From a virus: a DNA stretch of 64,000 bases. This document shows, in pieces, positions 1 to 8,787 of the stretch. A program made the position numbers and the translations under genes. Position 1 is the stretch's first letter. Each line of letters starts with the position of its first letter. The notes under the pieces were generated by a model. That model was not told where the DNA came from, did no database searches, and was given only the letters and a program-made list of their open reading frames with translations. Location of the stretch: IMG/VR virus record IMGVR_UViG_3300033571_014797, positions 1 to 64,000 of that record, one strand, 5' to 3'.

Positions 1-8
1 GATATAAT

Positions 9-581
9 TTAGCCCCGGTTTGCAGATACTTTTACACCGCTTTTAAACTGCTTGTTATAATATTTTCTGCGTTCTTCAGGACTCATTGTAGAAACATCAT
101 CTGGATTAGTAACTGGGCCAGTGGCTGCTGTCACACTTACTCTTGGCTTTGGAGGTTTGGGTGTAGCTGGAATATATGTTTGTCCAGTCCCACTCATTGT
201 AGCCGTTGCTGAACCGCTGTACGACATTGGATTAGGTTGTGCTGCTTTTGGTGCAGTTGTTTTTACAGGTTTTCCAAAATTTACATTAACGTTACTGGGT
301 TTTAAAACGTTATAGGGATTAGTAGTATTGCTTTGATTGACATAATCTAATTGCTTTTGTGCCCAGTAACCGGGGTCTGGATTAATTGCTTGTTTATCGC
401 CGGTTGCTAATTTGCTTGGATCAATCTTGCCAGATTCAACATCTGCTTGTAGTTTACTAAGATATAGATCATCTTCTTGTCTATAATCACGTGATGTATC
501 ATATCTATTTCCAGATCTCGGTGAGAAAGCTCCTACCAACTGATCCCACCATCCTTCGGTAATATCTTTAATCTTCATCAC
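9..581 (-). CDS. putative capsid-targeted disordered protein
   Basis: 190 residues, not recognised as a named family. After an N-terminal segment (MKIKDITEG) the protein is rich in Pro, Thr, Gln and Asn and looks largely disordered (residues 20-190), with a Lys/Arg-rich tail. The N-terminus resembles T4 capsid-targeting peptides, which the prohead protease cuts after (L/I)-x-E; I-T-E is present at residues 7-9. It overlaps the upstream small gene by 14 bases, so the two are co-transcribed. Likely a minor internal head protein; the packaging role is inference. Two adjacent ATGs make the exact start uncertain by one codon. Confidence 0.6.
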   Translation of the reverse strand: MMKIKDITEGWWDQLVGAFSPRSGNRYDTSRDYRQEDDLYLSKLQADVESGKIDPSKLATGDKQAINPDPGYWAQKQLDYVNQSNTTNPYNVLKPSNVNVNFGKPVKTTAPKAAQPNPMSYSGSATATMSGTGQTYIPATPKPPKPRVSVTAATGPVTNPDDVSTMSPEERRKYYNKQFKSGVKVSANRG

Positions 582-816
582 GTATTCTCCTAAGACCCCG
601 AATAAATTTATTAGGATCTCTGCCTTTAATGCTGTTTATTAAACGTCTTTCCAATTCATCAGCATCTTCAGCATCATATGTTTCTCTTATTTGATGAACT
701 AAATTTATAGCACTGTTAATAATATGATTAGCACGACTTTCAATCACAAGATTTCTATCATGGGTAGGAACCATCGAACTAATTTCATCTAATATACTAC
801 GAGTCTGTTTACGCAA
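568..816 (-). CDS. small hypothetical protein
   Basis: 82 residues, charged and probably helical; no family recognised. The start is a TTG at 816, supported by a GAGGAT Shine-Dalgarno sequence a few bases upstream. A late-promoter-like AATAAATA box lies about 17-24 bases upstream (833-840). Its 3' end overlaps the downstream disordered protein gene by 14 bases, so the pair forms a late two-gene operon. Function unknown. Confidence 0.6.
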   Translation of the reverse strand: MRKQTRSILDEISSMVPTHDRNLVIESRANHIINSAINLVHQIRETYDAEDADELERRLINSIKGRDPNKFIRGLRRIRDED

Positions 817-832
817 GATTTATCCTCAAATA

Positions 833-840
833 TATTTATT
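833..840 (-). promoter_or_regulatory. late promoter box AATAAATA
   Basis: On the minus strand the sequence reads CAATAAATATA, matching the T4-type late promoter core (TATAAATA) with one change. The same string CAATAAATATA precedes the virion gene starting at 40992. It is followed by GAGGAT and the TTG start at 816. Confidence 0.5.
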
Positions 841-868
841 GTATTCTATTACTAAAAAAAGATAATAT

Positions 869-1753
869 ATGTATATGAACTGCTATATTACTTTAAGTGA
901 TCCTAATAATCAAATCAAAAAATTTACACTAAAATTCAATCTATTTCCAATAGAAATAGCTTATCGTTGGCGAGATTTAGTGTTAAAAGCACAAAGTTTG
1001 GGTTATAAAATTGACAATCCTAATAGGTTTTATGGTTTTAAAGAGAAATCTATAGATATAATTGATAGTATAAATCAAATAAATCAAACATGTGAAACTA
1101 TTAATAGCTATCAAAATATTATAAAAAGAAAATTAGAAGATATTAATGATCAAGATACATTAAATTATCTGCATCATATATTTGAAGAATATCATGGCCT
1201 ATTAGATCAACAAAAAAATAAATTTTGGATAGATGCACCAGTTACAGTTAAACAAGCATTAGCTAATTTAAACATTCAGGTACATAGGTTAGAATCATTA
1301 CAACGTAAAAATATGCCTAGATTTGTTGTTACATATTTTGGTTTACCAAAAGATCAACAATTAAAATTAGAAGATTTTAACTATATGACTAATCATTATC
1401 AATTTGGTGGTTTATATTTAAATTATGTTGAGATTGGCAAAACACTCGAAGATTTAATGAAAGACGATGATCAATATATCAGCGTCGATGCTTTTAAACC
1501 GTGGAAACATTTTTCTGCTGATTTTAAAGTAATGTTAGCAAATAGTAATACAATTGAAGCTCGAGTTGAAAAACAACAATGTAGAAATTATTTTAATACA
1601 CATCGAGAGTTTTTTGAATCATTGGGATATAAAGAGTTTGATCCTAGATTAAGACCTGGAAACATACAAATTGGTCAAATGGAATATATCAACGAAAAAA
1701 TATTAGAACAAATTACCAATCATCAATTAATAGAATCTGTAGATTTTGATTAA
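869..1753 (+). CDS. hypothetical protein, member of a three-copy phage family
   Basis: 294 residues, Asn/Ile/Lys rich, no recognised domain. It shares order and short motifs with two minus-strand genes at 24059-24826 and 35172-36335: a central segment with a GK-T-L-like motif (residues about 190-200) followed by acidic residues, then an aromatic/Gly segment, then an R-P-G/R-G-D-like motif and a hydrophobic I-x-x-G/I-G-x end. This is a paralogous family by eye, not by alignment. It converges on the gp41 helicase gene, overlapping its 3' end by 4 bases. ATG at 875 is an alternative start. Function unknown. Confidence 0.7.
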   Translation: MYMNCYITLSDPNNQIKKFTLKFNLFPIEIAYRWRDLVLKAQSLGYKIDNPNRFYGFKEKSIDIIDSINQINQTCETINSYQNIIKRKLEDINDQDTLNYLHHIFEEYHGLLDQQKNKFWIDAPVTVKQALANLNIQVHRLESLQRKNMPRFVVTYFGLPKDQQLKLEDFNYMTNHYQFGGLYLNYVEIGKTLEDLMKDDDQYISVDAFKPWKHFSADFKVMLANSNTIEARVEKQQCRNYFNTHREFFESLGYKEFDPRLRPGNIQIGQMEYINEKILEQITNHQLIESVDFD

Positions 1754-3153
1754 GATGTTGATTTAATATTTGCTAACATTTGTTTTAGTTTGCTGCTTTG
1801 TATATCAGGATTAATTTTAGCTTGAGCAGGAATTGAGACTGATGCATCACTTAACTGACTTTTAGCTTTAATATTGTCAAAAATTGCACTGTTATTTCTT
1901 TTCTTAAAATCTTTGTTTCCTTCATCTTCAGGAGCATCCATAATACGCAATGTATCAACATTAAAGTCTAGATCCACTTTCTGACCAACACCGCTTGAAC
2001 TTCGAGTTTTCATACACTGCAACTGATATCTACCGTGCTCGCGCATTGCACGACTTGTAAAGATACCAAACAAGTTGTCTGCTGTATTGATCTTACTGAT
2101 ACCACCAGAGATATGACTGTGATCAAATTCGACTTCTTCAACTGCGGCACGATTTAACTGACTAGCAGTTACTAATAGAATTTGTAATTCTTTTGCTAAG
2201 TTACGAACTTCTTCTGCTACATATTTGTCCTTTACGAACAAGTCACTGGGACTGACTTTAGCACTGACTGGCATTAACAGATCGAGATAATCAATCATAA
2301 TAAAATCAATTTTACGACTTGTTTTAATCTGAAGCTCTTTAAGATAAGCACGAATATCGTTTACATTACTTTGAGCTGGCATGTACTTGATCTGCAAGTT
2401 GCCAGAACGCTTGTGCATCATTCGCACTTTCATATCAACATTATCAATATCCTTAAAGATATCTTTACTACCAATGTTTGCAAGCATACTGTCAACACGC
2501 ATACTAGTCAGTTCTTCACTAAGTTCTAATGTAATATAAACACCATTGAGCCCTAACAACATCCAATTGACAGCAATATTCTGCATGAATAAAGATTTAC
2601 CACTACCGGATCCGCCAGCAAAAATATTGAGTTCGCCTTTGTTGAATCCGCCGTATAACAATCTATCTAATGTAGACCAGCCTGTACTTACTTGTCCGTT
2701 GTTTTCTTTAATTTTCAATAATCGAGCTTTTGGATCAGCAAAGTAATCTGTACCCATATCTTTAGTTAAACTAATTTGTACAGCATCTTTAATTAACTTT
2801 TCAACTGGATCGTACTCACCCTTTTCCAATAAGTCTGCCGCTTTAAGAATTGCACGTTCTAATTCTTTTTGTCTAGTAAACCCTTCAAATTCTTCAAGAA
2901 ACCAATTGTAATGATCTTCATTAAGTCCCGGAGCAGGTTGTAAATCACTTCTGCAAACAGCATTGATTTGCTCAAAAGTAGGCATTGTGTTGTGTCGCTC
3001 ACAATGTTCTTTCATAAACTCTGCTGCCAAACGTAAACTAGGATCAAAATTTTCAATATTATAGATATTTTGAACACGTACAAAACTCTGAGGGTCTTGT
3101 AGCATCATTTCTAAAAATAATTTTTGGATATTAGCTTTATAAGATTTAGACAT
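1750..3153 (-). CDS. gp41: replicative DNA helicase, DnaB/T4 gp41 type
   Basis: 467 residues, close to T4 gp41 (475). The N-terminal helical domain (1-140) precedes a RecA/DnaB-type ATPase core. The Walker A motif GGSGSGKS is at residues 180-187, and a Walker B-like run (FIMIDYLDLL) follows about 110 residues later, with the family's SQLNR and SGGI motifs further on. Such hexameric 5'-3' helicases unwind the fork and bind the primase; the gp61-type primase lies just beyond the radical SAM gene at 4310-5326, also on the minus strand. The C-terminal 60 residues are low complexity and may bind partners. A divergent promoter region lies upstream. Confidence 0.95.
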   Translation of the reverse strand: MSKSYKANIQKLFLEMMLQDPQSFVRVQNIYNIENFDPSLRLAAEFMKEHCERHNTMPTFEQINAVCRSDLQPAPGLNEDHYNWFLEEFEGFTRQKELERAILKAADLLEKGEYDPVEKLIKDAVQISLTKDMGTDYFADPKARLLKIKENNGQVSTGWSTLDRLLYGGFNKGELNIFAGGSGSGKSLFMQNIAVNWMLLGLNGVYITLELSEELTSMRVDSMLANIGSKDIFKDIDNVDMKVRMMHKRSGNLQIKYMPAQSNVNDIRAYLKELQIKTSRKIDFIMIDYLDLLMPVSAKVSPSDLFVKDKYVAEEVRNLAKELQILLVTASQLNRAAVEEVEFDHSHISGGISKINTADNLFGIFTSRAMREHGRYQLQCMKTRSSSGVGQKVDLDFNVDTLRIMDAPEDEGNKDFKKRNNSAIFDNIKAKSQLSDASVSIPAQAKINPDIQSSKLKQMLANIKSTS

Positions 3154-3160
3154 TATCTGT

Positions 3161-3205
3161 ATAATAACTTATTCAATTGTATTTGTCATTATCTATTCAT
3201 ATAAT
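3161..3205. promoter_or_regulatory. divergent promoter region
   Basis: Plus strand: TTGTAT (3177-3182), 17-base spacer, TATAAT (3200-3205), then only 9 bases to the ATG at 3215, so the radical SAM mRNA would be nearly leaderless. Minus strand: ATGACA (3184-3189), 17-base spacer, TATTAT (3161-3166), in front of the helicase gene at 3153. Confidence 0.5.
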
Positions 3206-3214
3206 AAGTATCAC

Positions 3215-4339
3215 ATGTTTAAATCAATCGAACCCGCATTTGCACCTGAGCATCGACCAAGCTTTCTATTAGATTGGGAAGTTACATTACGATGTAATTT
3301 AGATTGTAGCTATTGCAATGAATGGGGACATGATAATAAAACTGCTCATCCAGAATTAGACCGTTGCAAGAAAACAATCGATTTTATGTTTGAATACGTA
3401 GATTTGTATATGCAACATAAAGCCAAATGGACCAAAAGTGTAGTGTTAAACATTTATGGCGGAGAAAGTTTATTTCATCCCGATATTGAAGAAATATATA
3501 AACTGCTAACATTAAAATATAAAGAAAATTATGCAGACAAGTGGCCGCTAACAGTAAACACAACAACCAACTTAGTAGCTGGAAAAAACCTATTAAGTAA
3601 ATTATTGCCCTATATCGATAATTGGGTTGTGAGCTATCACACTGAAGCAAACGAAAAACAAAAAAAGCAAGTTAAAGATAATTTACTTTTTTTGAAATCA
3701 AAAAACGCCAACATTAAAGTTACTGTATTAATGAATCCTTCAAAATTTGAAGATGCTATTACTATGATAGATTTTTGTGAAGAAAATAAAATAAATTATC
3801 TTCCAAGACAATTAGATCAACTGGAAGGCAGCGATCGTTTCAATTACAATAAAGATCAAATAAATTGGTTTAACAATTTTTATAAAAGTAAAACTTATAA
3901 AACAGAAGCATTACATATTGAAGAAAATGATAACACTGATTTAAGCCAAGAAGGTCGTGCTTGTTGCGGCGGGCGCCAGTTTTGTTCTAATAAAAATTAT
4001 AAACAAAGAGAATTCTTTATTTCCAATCGATTTACAGATTGGAGTTGCAGTGTAAATTGGTTCTTTCTTTATATTAAACAACAGACAGGTAACATTTATA
4101 ATAACAAAGACTGTCGGATGAGATTTGACAATACAGAAGGACCAATTGGTACTATAGATCAAGCTGATAAATTAATTGCGGATTTAAAACATTGGTTAGA
4201 AACTAATTCTATGCCAGTTATTAAATGTGCAAAATCATCGTGTTGGTGTGGAATGTGTGCTCCAAAAGCAGAAAATATTGAAACTTTTCACGAAATAATT
4301 CCTAAATATCTAGTTGGTAATCCATTTGCGACTACGTAG
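3215..4339 (+). CDS. radical SAM protein with C-terminal cysteine-rich (SPASM-like) region
   Basis: 374 residues. The [4Fe-4S]/SAM-binding motif CxxxCxxC is at C27, C31, C34, followed by a GGE-like segment (YGGES) for SAM binding. The last third has many cysteines (ACCGG, C-S-V, CAKSSCWCGMC), consistent with auxiliary Fe-S clusters of SPASM/twitch type. Such enzymes modify peptides or small substrates by radical chemistry; no substrate can be read from context. It sits between helicase and primase but on the opposite strand, and its 3' end overlaps the primase 3' end by 30 bases. One of four radical SAM genes here. Confidence 0.9.
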   Translation: MFKSIEPAFAPEHRPSFLLDWEVTLRCNLDCSYCNEWGHDNKTAHPELDRCKKTIDFMFEYVDLYMQHKAKWTKSVVLNIYGGESLFHPDIEEIYKLLTLKYKENYADKWPLTVNTTTNLVAGKNLLSKLLPYIDNWVVSYHTEANEKQKKQVKDNLLFLKSKNANIKVTVLMNPSKFEDAITMIDFCEENKINYLPRQLDQLEGSDRFNYNKDQINWFNNFYKSKTYKTEALHIEENDNTDLSQEGRACCGGRQFCSNKNYKQREFFISNRFTDWSCSVNWFFLYIKQQTGNIYNNKDCRMRFDNTEGPIGTIDQADKLIADLKHWLETNSMPVIKCAKSSCWCGMCAPKAENIETFHEIIPKYLVGNPFATT

Positions 4340-5326
4340 TTGTATTTTTAAATTACTAGTTTCAACCGAATCTAATATACTGCGCATAGTAAACAACTGT
4401 CCGTAACGTTGAACTGCGTCAGCGCAATCTTTAATATCTTCTTCCCAATTTGGAAATGCAACGTTCCAACCATACTCCATTGCATCTTTTATTAGATTCA
4501 TGCCAGGCTTGTCTCTGTCAGGAATAACAATAACTTCGCGATTCAAACTGTCGATAACTAATGCTTGTTGTTCGCTACACTCATTATTGGTAACACTAAG
4601 CCCGTCAATGGCTACAGCATCTAATATACCTTCAACTACCAAACAGAATTTTGCAGAAGACTGCTGTCGATCATAATTGAATACAAAGTGTGGAGGATGT
4701 TCTGTGTAATACTTGCGTTTACCAGGTACAATTAATCTACCAGTATAGCCCATTGGTTGATTAAGAAATGTGAATGGAATTAATACACGGTTATACATTG
4801 GAGATTCTCGATCATTGTGCCAATAAAACTGATCCAATCTATCACTAAACCCGCGACTGTCTAAATAAGCTATCACAGTTTCGATTTGCTGTTGATCTTC
4901 TACACTAACACCTTCTTTAATAAACCAATCGAGTATATTATGTCCAGGGCAGTGTTCTTTTGATTCATATTTGGGAAGTTCTTTAACAGCTTCCTTTTGA
5001 ATATCTAAACTAACATCTAAGTTACTGAGGGCAAATAAACTAAGTCGACGAATGTCATCTTCACTGACGCCCAGCCATCCCAATAGCTTACGCATTTTGA
5101 GATTTAATCGACGACCTGGTTGCCATCCAGCAGTAAACCCGCAATTAAAACAATGATAGCTGGCACCGCCATCGCTAGCTATCATTCCGCCCCTACCTCG
5201 AGTATCAGTACTTTGACCGTTATGTTGACAACAAACAGCATTACTGCTGATCCAACCGCTTTGAGTTTGTTTGGTTTTACGACCATTTACCCAAGCTGAT
5301 AGAATTTCTTGTTGCAATTCAGACAT
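4310..5326 (-). CDS. gp61: DNA primase, T4 gp61 type
   Basis: 338 residues, matching T4 gp61 (342). The N-terminal zinc-binding domain has CC...CxxC (residues about 31-65). The TOPRIM core shows the catalytic glutamate in VVEGILDAVA (about 235-245) and the metal-binding V-I-P-D-R-D-K-P-G segment (about 277-285). It makes RNA primers for lagging-strand synthesis together with the gp41 helicase. TATAAT is seen just before the start, so the mRNA leader is short. Convergent overlap of 30 bases with the radical SAM gene. Confidence 0.93.
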   Translation of the reverse strand: MSELQQEILSAWVNGRKTKQTQSGWISSNAVCCQHNGQSTDTRGRGGMIASDGGASYHCFNCGFTAGWQPGRRLNLKMRKLLGWLGVSEDDIRRLSLFALSNLDVSLDIQKEAVKELPKYESKEHCPGHNILDWFIKEGVSVEDQQQIETVIAYLDSRGFSDRLDQFYWHNDRESPMYNRVLIPFTFLNQPMGYTGRLIVPGKRKYYTEHPPHFVFNYDRQQSSAKFCLVVEGILDAVAIDGLSVTNNECSEQQALVIDSLNREVIVIPDRDKPGMNLIKDAMEYGWNVAFPNWEEDIKDCADAVQRYGQLFTMRSILDSVETSNLKIQLRSRKWITN

Positions 5327-5345
5327 ATTTTATTATAGCATAAAA

Positions 5346-6164
5346 TTAAGGTCTGTAAAGAATTTTATCCAGTGTGCCAGATTCAGTAGTTATTTTAAAT
5401 CGAATAAATCCAATTTTTCCACTAAAGTTATCAAATATACACCCAGTGTAGTCAATGAACTGCCTGTCTGTTATATTAAACCAATCATCTGGATAACTGG
5501 TCATAAGTGAACTCATGCTTCCTTGTATTTCAACTGTTCCAGTAAAGTTGTTAGCATAATATTGAACAGTTTGTAAGACAGATCTTGCTTTTACTCTACT
5601 TAATACATTTAACACATTTGAATAAGAAACTTCATCAATTGAATATCCAGCAAAATTTGGATTATTGTTATAAAATGGGCCAATATCAGGTGTTAAACTA
5701 GCAACAAATTTAGGATAAACACCATCATCTACTCTTGCTATCCCTTGTGCATTATAATTGTCGTCAGCATACACAATACGATCTTCATTTTCGCCTGTAA
5801 TTAATTTAATACTGTAGTAATAACTACCAGCTGCAACATCATTTAATTCTCTATCATTTAATACAAGAAACGCCATTCCTTTTTTGTCAGTATAAACTGA
5901 CACTGCTCTAGTAAAAACTAGTTCAGAATTAGTACTGTCTATTAGATTGAACACAATTGTAGTATCCAACAAACTTTGTAATTTTTGATCTTGATTTTTG
6001 AAAAGCAGCTTGATTTTGTTATCAATGCCTTTAATTATTTGTAATGGCTTTGCATACACTAGCTGATTCTCCCCACGAACAAACGGGTCCAAATTAATTA
6101 CCAGGTCCATTGTTTGGTTATATAAATATCCTGAGATTGATTGCACTTTGAACCCCCGTCTCAC
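5346..6164 (-). CDS. putative virion structural protein, baseplate-upper-protein-like N-terminus
   Basis: 272 residues if the GTG at 6164 is used; an internal ATG at 6110 gives 254. GTG is favoured because a late box CATAAATA (6169-6176) lies 4 bases upstream, as for other late genes here. The first 140 residues look like an all-beta domain (VINLDPFVRG, NKIKLLF) reminiscent of BppU-type tail/baseplate proteins with Ig-like folds. The rest is beta-rich with aromatic residues. Family assignment is tentative; a structural role is inferred from the late box and composition. Confidence 0.6.
   Translation of the reverse strand: MRRGFKVQSISGYLYNQTMDLVINLDPFVRGENQLVYAKPLQIIKGIDNKIKLLFKNQDQKLQSLLDTTIVFNLIDSTNSELVFTRAVSVYTDKKGMAFLVLNDRELNDVAAGSYYYSIKLITGENEDRIVYADDNYNAQGIARVDDGVYPKFVASLTPDIGPFYNNNPNFAGYSIDEVSYSNVLNVLSRVKARSVLQTVQYYANNFTGTVEIQGSMSSLMTSYPDDWFNITDRQFIDYTGCIFDNFSGKIGFIRFKITTESGTLDKILYRP
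6121..6128 (+). promoter_or_regulatory. late promoter box TATAAATA
   Basis: Exact T4 late promoter core on the plus strand, 45 bases upstream of the ATG at 6174. It lies inside the N-terminal codons of the divergent minus-strand gene if that gene starts at 6164. Confidence 0.5.
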
Positions 6165-6168
6165 GAAA

Positions 6169-6176
6169 TATTTATG
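6169..6176 (-). promoter_or_regulatory. late promoter box CATAAATA, leaderless arrangement
   Basis: Minus strand reads CATAAATATTTC followed directly by GTG at 6164. A start about 5-6 bases after the box would place the mRNA 5' end at the start codon. The box overlaps the ATG (6174) of the divergent plus-strand gene. Confidence 0.5.
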
Positions 6177-6548
6177 TCATTAAGTTTGGAACAATTGTTA
6201 GAAAAATATCCCTTCCTCAGCTTCATAAAATACACTCATAGCGACTACGTTGGCGTCATACAGAATCATGATGGTGATATTGTTAGCATGTATGCTTTTA
6301 ATAAATTAAGAACAGAAGATCATAAATTAAGATTTTTAGAACAAGCAGATATATGGTGGTGGGAAAGCAATAGATTAATTCCTATTAATATATTTTTAAA
6401 AGATTCTTGGAATGATTTTCGTTATAGTATGGTAACATTAAATGTTAAAGACATTAAAGAACAACAAGGTCATGTTGTTAGTCTCAGCAACTTAGCTAAT
6501 AAAAGAACTAAACGTAGGGTAGTACAATTAGTTCGAAAGTTGAGTTAA
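6174..6548 (+). CDS. conserved T4-like phage protein of unknown function
   Basis: 124 residues from the ATG at 6174; the longer TTG-initiated frame is not needed. A W-W-W-E-S-N-R segment followed by P-I-N-I-F-L is a pattern I associate with a conserved small protein of aquatic T4-like phages. The C-terminus is strongly basic (KRTKRRVVQLVRK), suggesting nucleic acid contact. It is divergent from the structural-protein gene at 5346 and its 3' end overlaps the DnaE-like gene by 21 bases, convergently. Function unknown. Confidence 0.7.
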   Translation: MSLSLEQLLEKYPFLSFIKYTHSDYVGVIQNHDGDIVSMYAFNKLRTEDHKLRFLEQADIWWWESNRLIPINIFLKDSWNDFRYSMVTLNVKDIKEQQGHVVSLSNLANKRTKRRVVQLVRKLS

Positions 6549-7109
6549 TAGATTCATATGTAAAACAACTAAATGTGCATAAGCAACACTATGTGATTTC
6601 TTAAAACTATAAACATCTTCAGTCTTATCCCAAATGCTTTCTCCAACTTCCTTCCAAGATTTACCGACAAGGTGTCTCTTGCCAGGACGAATCAGTGCAA
6701 TAAACATAGCCATTCGAGCAATTGAATTTACAGGTTCAGGCATTTTCTTTAACAAATCATAATGATTGCCAATGTGAATCACTTGTTCTACAAACTCGCG
6801 ATGATCTAACATTTCCCATAATGGTTCTGTAGCAATTAATTGATTAAGATGTGCTTCATCTTTTACCATACCATATACATGAACATTTAACAAGTCTAAT
6901 TTAATATAGCCCATTTCTTCTGCTGTTTGATAATCAATATTGGCAATATTTGTAAATGGATCTTGAGGAATAGGATTAACATATACACCTGTATTATGTT
7001 TAATCCATTCATTATTGCGATTAATAGCAGCTGGAATATGTGCAATATGTTTAAGAACTAGCTCCCTATCAGCAAAGTCAATGTCAATATCTGCGCTAAA
7101 TTTCTTCAC
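6528..7109 (-). CDS. miniature DnaE-like (DNA polymerase III alpha-related) protein
   Basis: 193 residues against about 1,150 for cellular DnaE. In the right order it has counterparts of several DnaE palm/finger motifs: S-A-D-I-D-I-D-F near residue 5 (compare PDxDxDF with two catalytic Asp), H-N-T-G-V near 38 (compare HACGVV), G-Y-I-K-L-D-L-L near 67-74 (compare GLVKFDFLG with the third Asp), L-I-R-P-G near 140 (compare RPGP) and F-K-K-S-H-S-V-A-Y-A near 170 (compare FNKSHAAAYA). PHP, OB and tau-binding parts are absent. It is the last gene of the UvsW operon. Catalytic competence is unknown. Confidence 0.65.
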   Translation of the reverse strand: MKKFSADIDIDFADRELVLKHIAHIPAAINRNNEWIKHNTGVYVNPIPQDPFTNIANIDYQTAEEMGYIKLDLLNVHVYGMVKDEAHLNQLIATEPLWEMLDHREFVEQVIHIGNHYDLLKKMPEPVNSIARMAMFIALIRPGKRHLVGKSWKEVGESIWDKTEDVYSFKKSHSVAYAHLVVLHMNLLTQLSN

Positions 7110-7402
7110 TGTGATTCTTTCTTAATTAAATCAAACAAGTCTTCAGCATATTCATATTCATAATTATTTTCAGGAAAATGCGTTTTAATTCGTTGTCTAA
7201 CATATATGGTTCGCCACCAAACGAATTTAGATACTTCCCAATATGTACGATTTGGTGCATCATCTGTTGGTACTTTAATTATAATTTTTGTAGGAAACCA
7301 ACAGAACTTAGCCTGCCAAGGTGACCATGTTTCTTTATAACCGCCGTAGTTCACTTTAATATTACCTTTTTGATCAATATACCAATCTTTGCCATGAATC
7401 AT
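7106..7402 (-). CDS. hypothetical protein
   Basis: 98 residues, tryptophan and tyrosine rich (SPWQAKFCWFP, SKFVWWRTIYVRQR), no recognised family. Start and stop codons overlap the neighbouring genes by 4 bases on each side, so it is translationally coupled in the UvsW replication/recombination operon. It directly precedes the DnaE-like gene and may be its partner; that is inference only. Confidence 0.65.
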   Translation of the reverse strand: MIHGKDWYIDQKGNIKVNYGGYKETWSPWQAKFCWFPTKIIIKVPTDDAPNRTYWEVSKFVWWRTIYVRQRIKTHFPENNYEYEYAEDLFDLIKKESQ

Positions 7403-8127
7403 AAGCCTGCTTCTCGAAGAATATATTTTGCTAATTCAGCATCTGCAACATAATCTTTAAGCTTTTTCTGCCAAATATCAGCATCAATATATGCCCATAT
7501 TAAATGTATTTGTTCTTCATTTAGTTGGGCCAAAGCATTATTGCCACTGTCACAACAGTAAAGACACCAGCCAGTGATGCGCCCGTTTCTAATATCAGCG
7601 ACGAGTCTGTTAGATGAAATATTTTTGAAATAATCATTAAAATTTGCTCCTGATGAATCTGCCCATTCTTGCATGTGTTCAATTGCTCTTGCAAGTGCAT
7701 CTTCAGCAGCTTCAGTCATTAGCAACTGCAACAAATATTTATCGTAAATTTGTTCCCTGCACCAATGATCTAATTTAAAATTATTCTTTAACACAAAGTC
7801 AATAAACTTGCTGGCGTTGATAGCACGAATATTATGACAGTATCTACCAAACTTTACAAATGCACCATAAAACTGACTTTTGCAAAAGTCATCATAGGTC
7901 TTTAGTTTAGCACTACCTTGACTGAGCTCATAAAATCTAATCCAAGCTTGATAACCTAAACTAACTCCTACATCTGTTTTCTGTTGAGCTCTGCGTTTTG
8001 GCTCGCATTGGTGCGCAGTTAAAGTACTTTCTTTAATAAAGCCTTTACTGCAATATTGGCATTTATGTTCGCCTTCTTTTGCATTAGCTACTGCTTCAGC
8101 AATTAAGTTCGACATGTCTTGTTTCAT
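7399..8127 (-). CDS. conserved phage protein with N-terminal C2H2-like zinc finger
   Basis: 242 residues. A single finger-like motif, CQYC...H-Q-C, occupies residues about 22-41. The rest is an alpha-helical domain (about 55-240) with no named family I can assign. Proteins of this layout occur in replication regions of aquatic T4-like phages. It overlaps the endonuclease VII gene by 32 bases and the next gene by 4. A DNA-binding role in recombination or replication is plausible from the finger and the context, not shown. Confidence 0.7.
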   Translation of the reverse strand: MKQDMSNLIAEAVANAKEGEHKCQYCSKGFIKESTLTAHQCEPKRRAQQKTDVGVSLGYQAWIRFYELSQGSAKLKTYDDFCKSQFYGAFVKFGRYCHNIRAINASKFIDFVLKNNFKLDHWCREQIYDKYLLQLLMTEAAEDALARAIEHMQEWADSSGANFNDYFKNISSNRLVADIRNGRITGWCLYCCDSGNNALAQLNEEQIHLIWAYIDADIWQKKLKDYVADAELAKYILREAGL

Positions 8128-8527
8128 TAGCTTTCTCTAAGTATGCAATAGCTGCTCTAAGTAAATCAATATTATCTTTGAAATTGCCCAATGCTCTATT
8201 GCATGAATGACATAACCATCCTCGAAACTCTCCTGTTTCATGATTATGATCTAAACACCATGTTCCTACTTTTTTGCCACCCTCGCCCATACATTCTTCT
8301 TCAGTTCGTTGACATATTTCACAACAATGATTGTAAGGAGGAACTAAAGTTTTAAATTGATTGCGTTGTCTAACTTGTGCTTTTTCACAATCCTTGCATT
8401 TAGAACGTAAATGTTTAGCACCTGAATTATTGCCGTAGCAGCTTAATGCTTTGTCAATCCCGCATTGATTGCAAACCTTAGTTTCTAATTCTAATCCATC
8501 AAATAAATCATATATGGTTGATGTCAT
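8096..8527 (-). CDS. gp49: recombination endonuclease VII (Holliday junction resolvase, T4 gp49 type)
   Basis: 143 residues (T4 endonuclease VII is 157). Two CxxC pairs for a structural zinc are seen (CNQCG, CKDCE), then a second CxxC (CEICQ) and the endonuclease VII signature C-L-D-H-N-H-E-T-G-x-F-R-G-x-L-C-x-x-C-N, with the catalytic His and Asn, at residues about 92-110. The enzyme cleaves branched DNA before packaging. The C-terminal swap helix of T4 seems shortened. Overlaps both neighbours (4 and 32 bases). Confidence 0.92.
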   Translation of the reverse strand: MTSTIYDLFDGLELETKVCNQCGIDKALSCYGNNSGAKHLRSKCKDCEKAQVRQRNQFKTLVPPYNHCCEICQRTEEECMGEGGKKVGTWCLDHNHETGEFRGWLCHSCNRALGNFKDNIDLLRAAIAYLEKANETRHVELNC

Positions 8528-8787
8528 AATGATGTTTCAGTCCAGCTTGGTGCAAATACATTAGTGGACTGTTGCTTACTGAGTTCATGTACTACTCGAA
8601 CTTGATGTAATGCATCTTGAACACTGGGATGATTATTTTTCATAATCTCTTTCCATTCACGCCACCATATCATAAACTCATGCATTTCATAACCTGCACT
8701 AACTTTAATCTCTTGCCCACCATATACTTCTTGAACGCTTGTGGTAAACCATCCAGGTTGATCAGTCATAAAATTTTTAATCGCCAT
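8524..8787 (-). CDS. hypothetical protein
   Basis: 87 residues; not recognised. Tryptophan-rich centre (FMIWWREWKEIMKNN) suggests a small helical protein. Coupled to endonuclease VII by a 4-base overlap and to the clamp loader gene by an 11-base overlap. Function unknown. Confidence 0.6.
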   Translation of the reverse strand: MAIKNFMTDQPGWFTTSVQEVYGGQEIKVSAGYEMHEFMIWWREWKEIMKNNHPSVQDALHQVRVVHELSKQQSTNVFAPSWTETSL

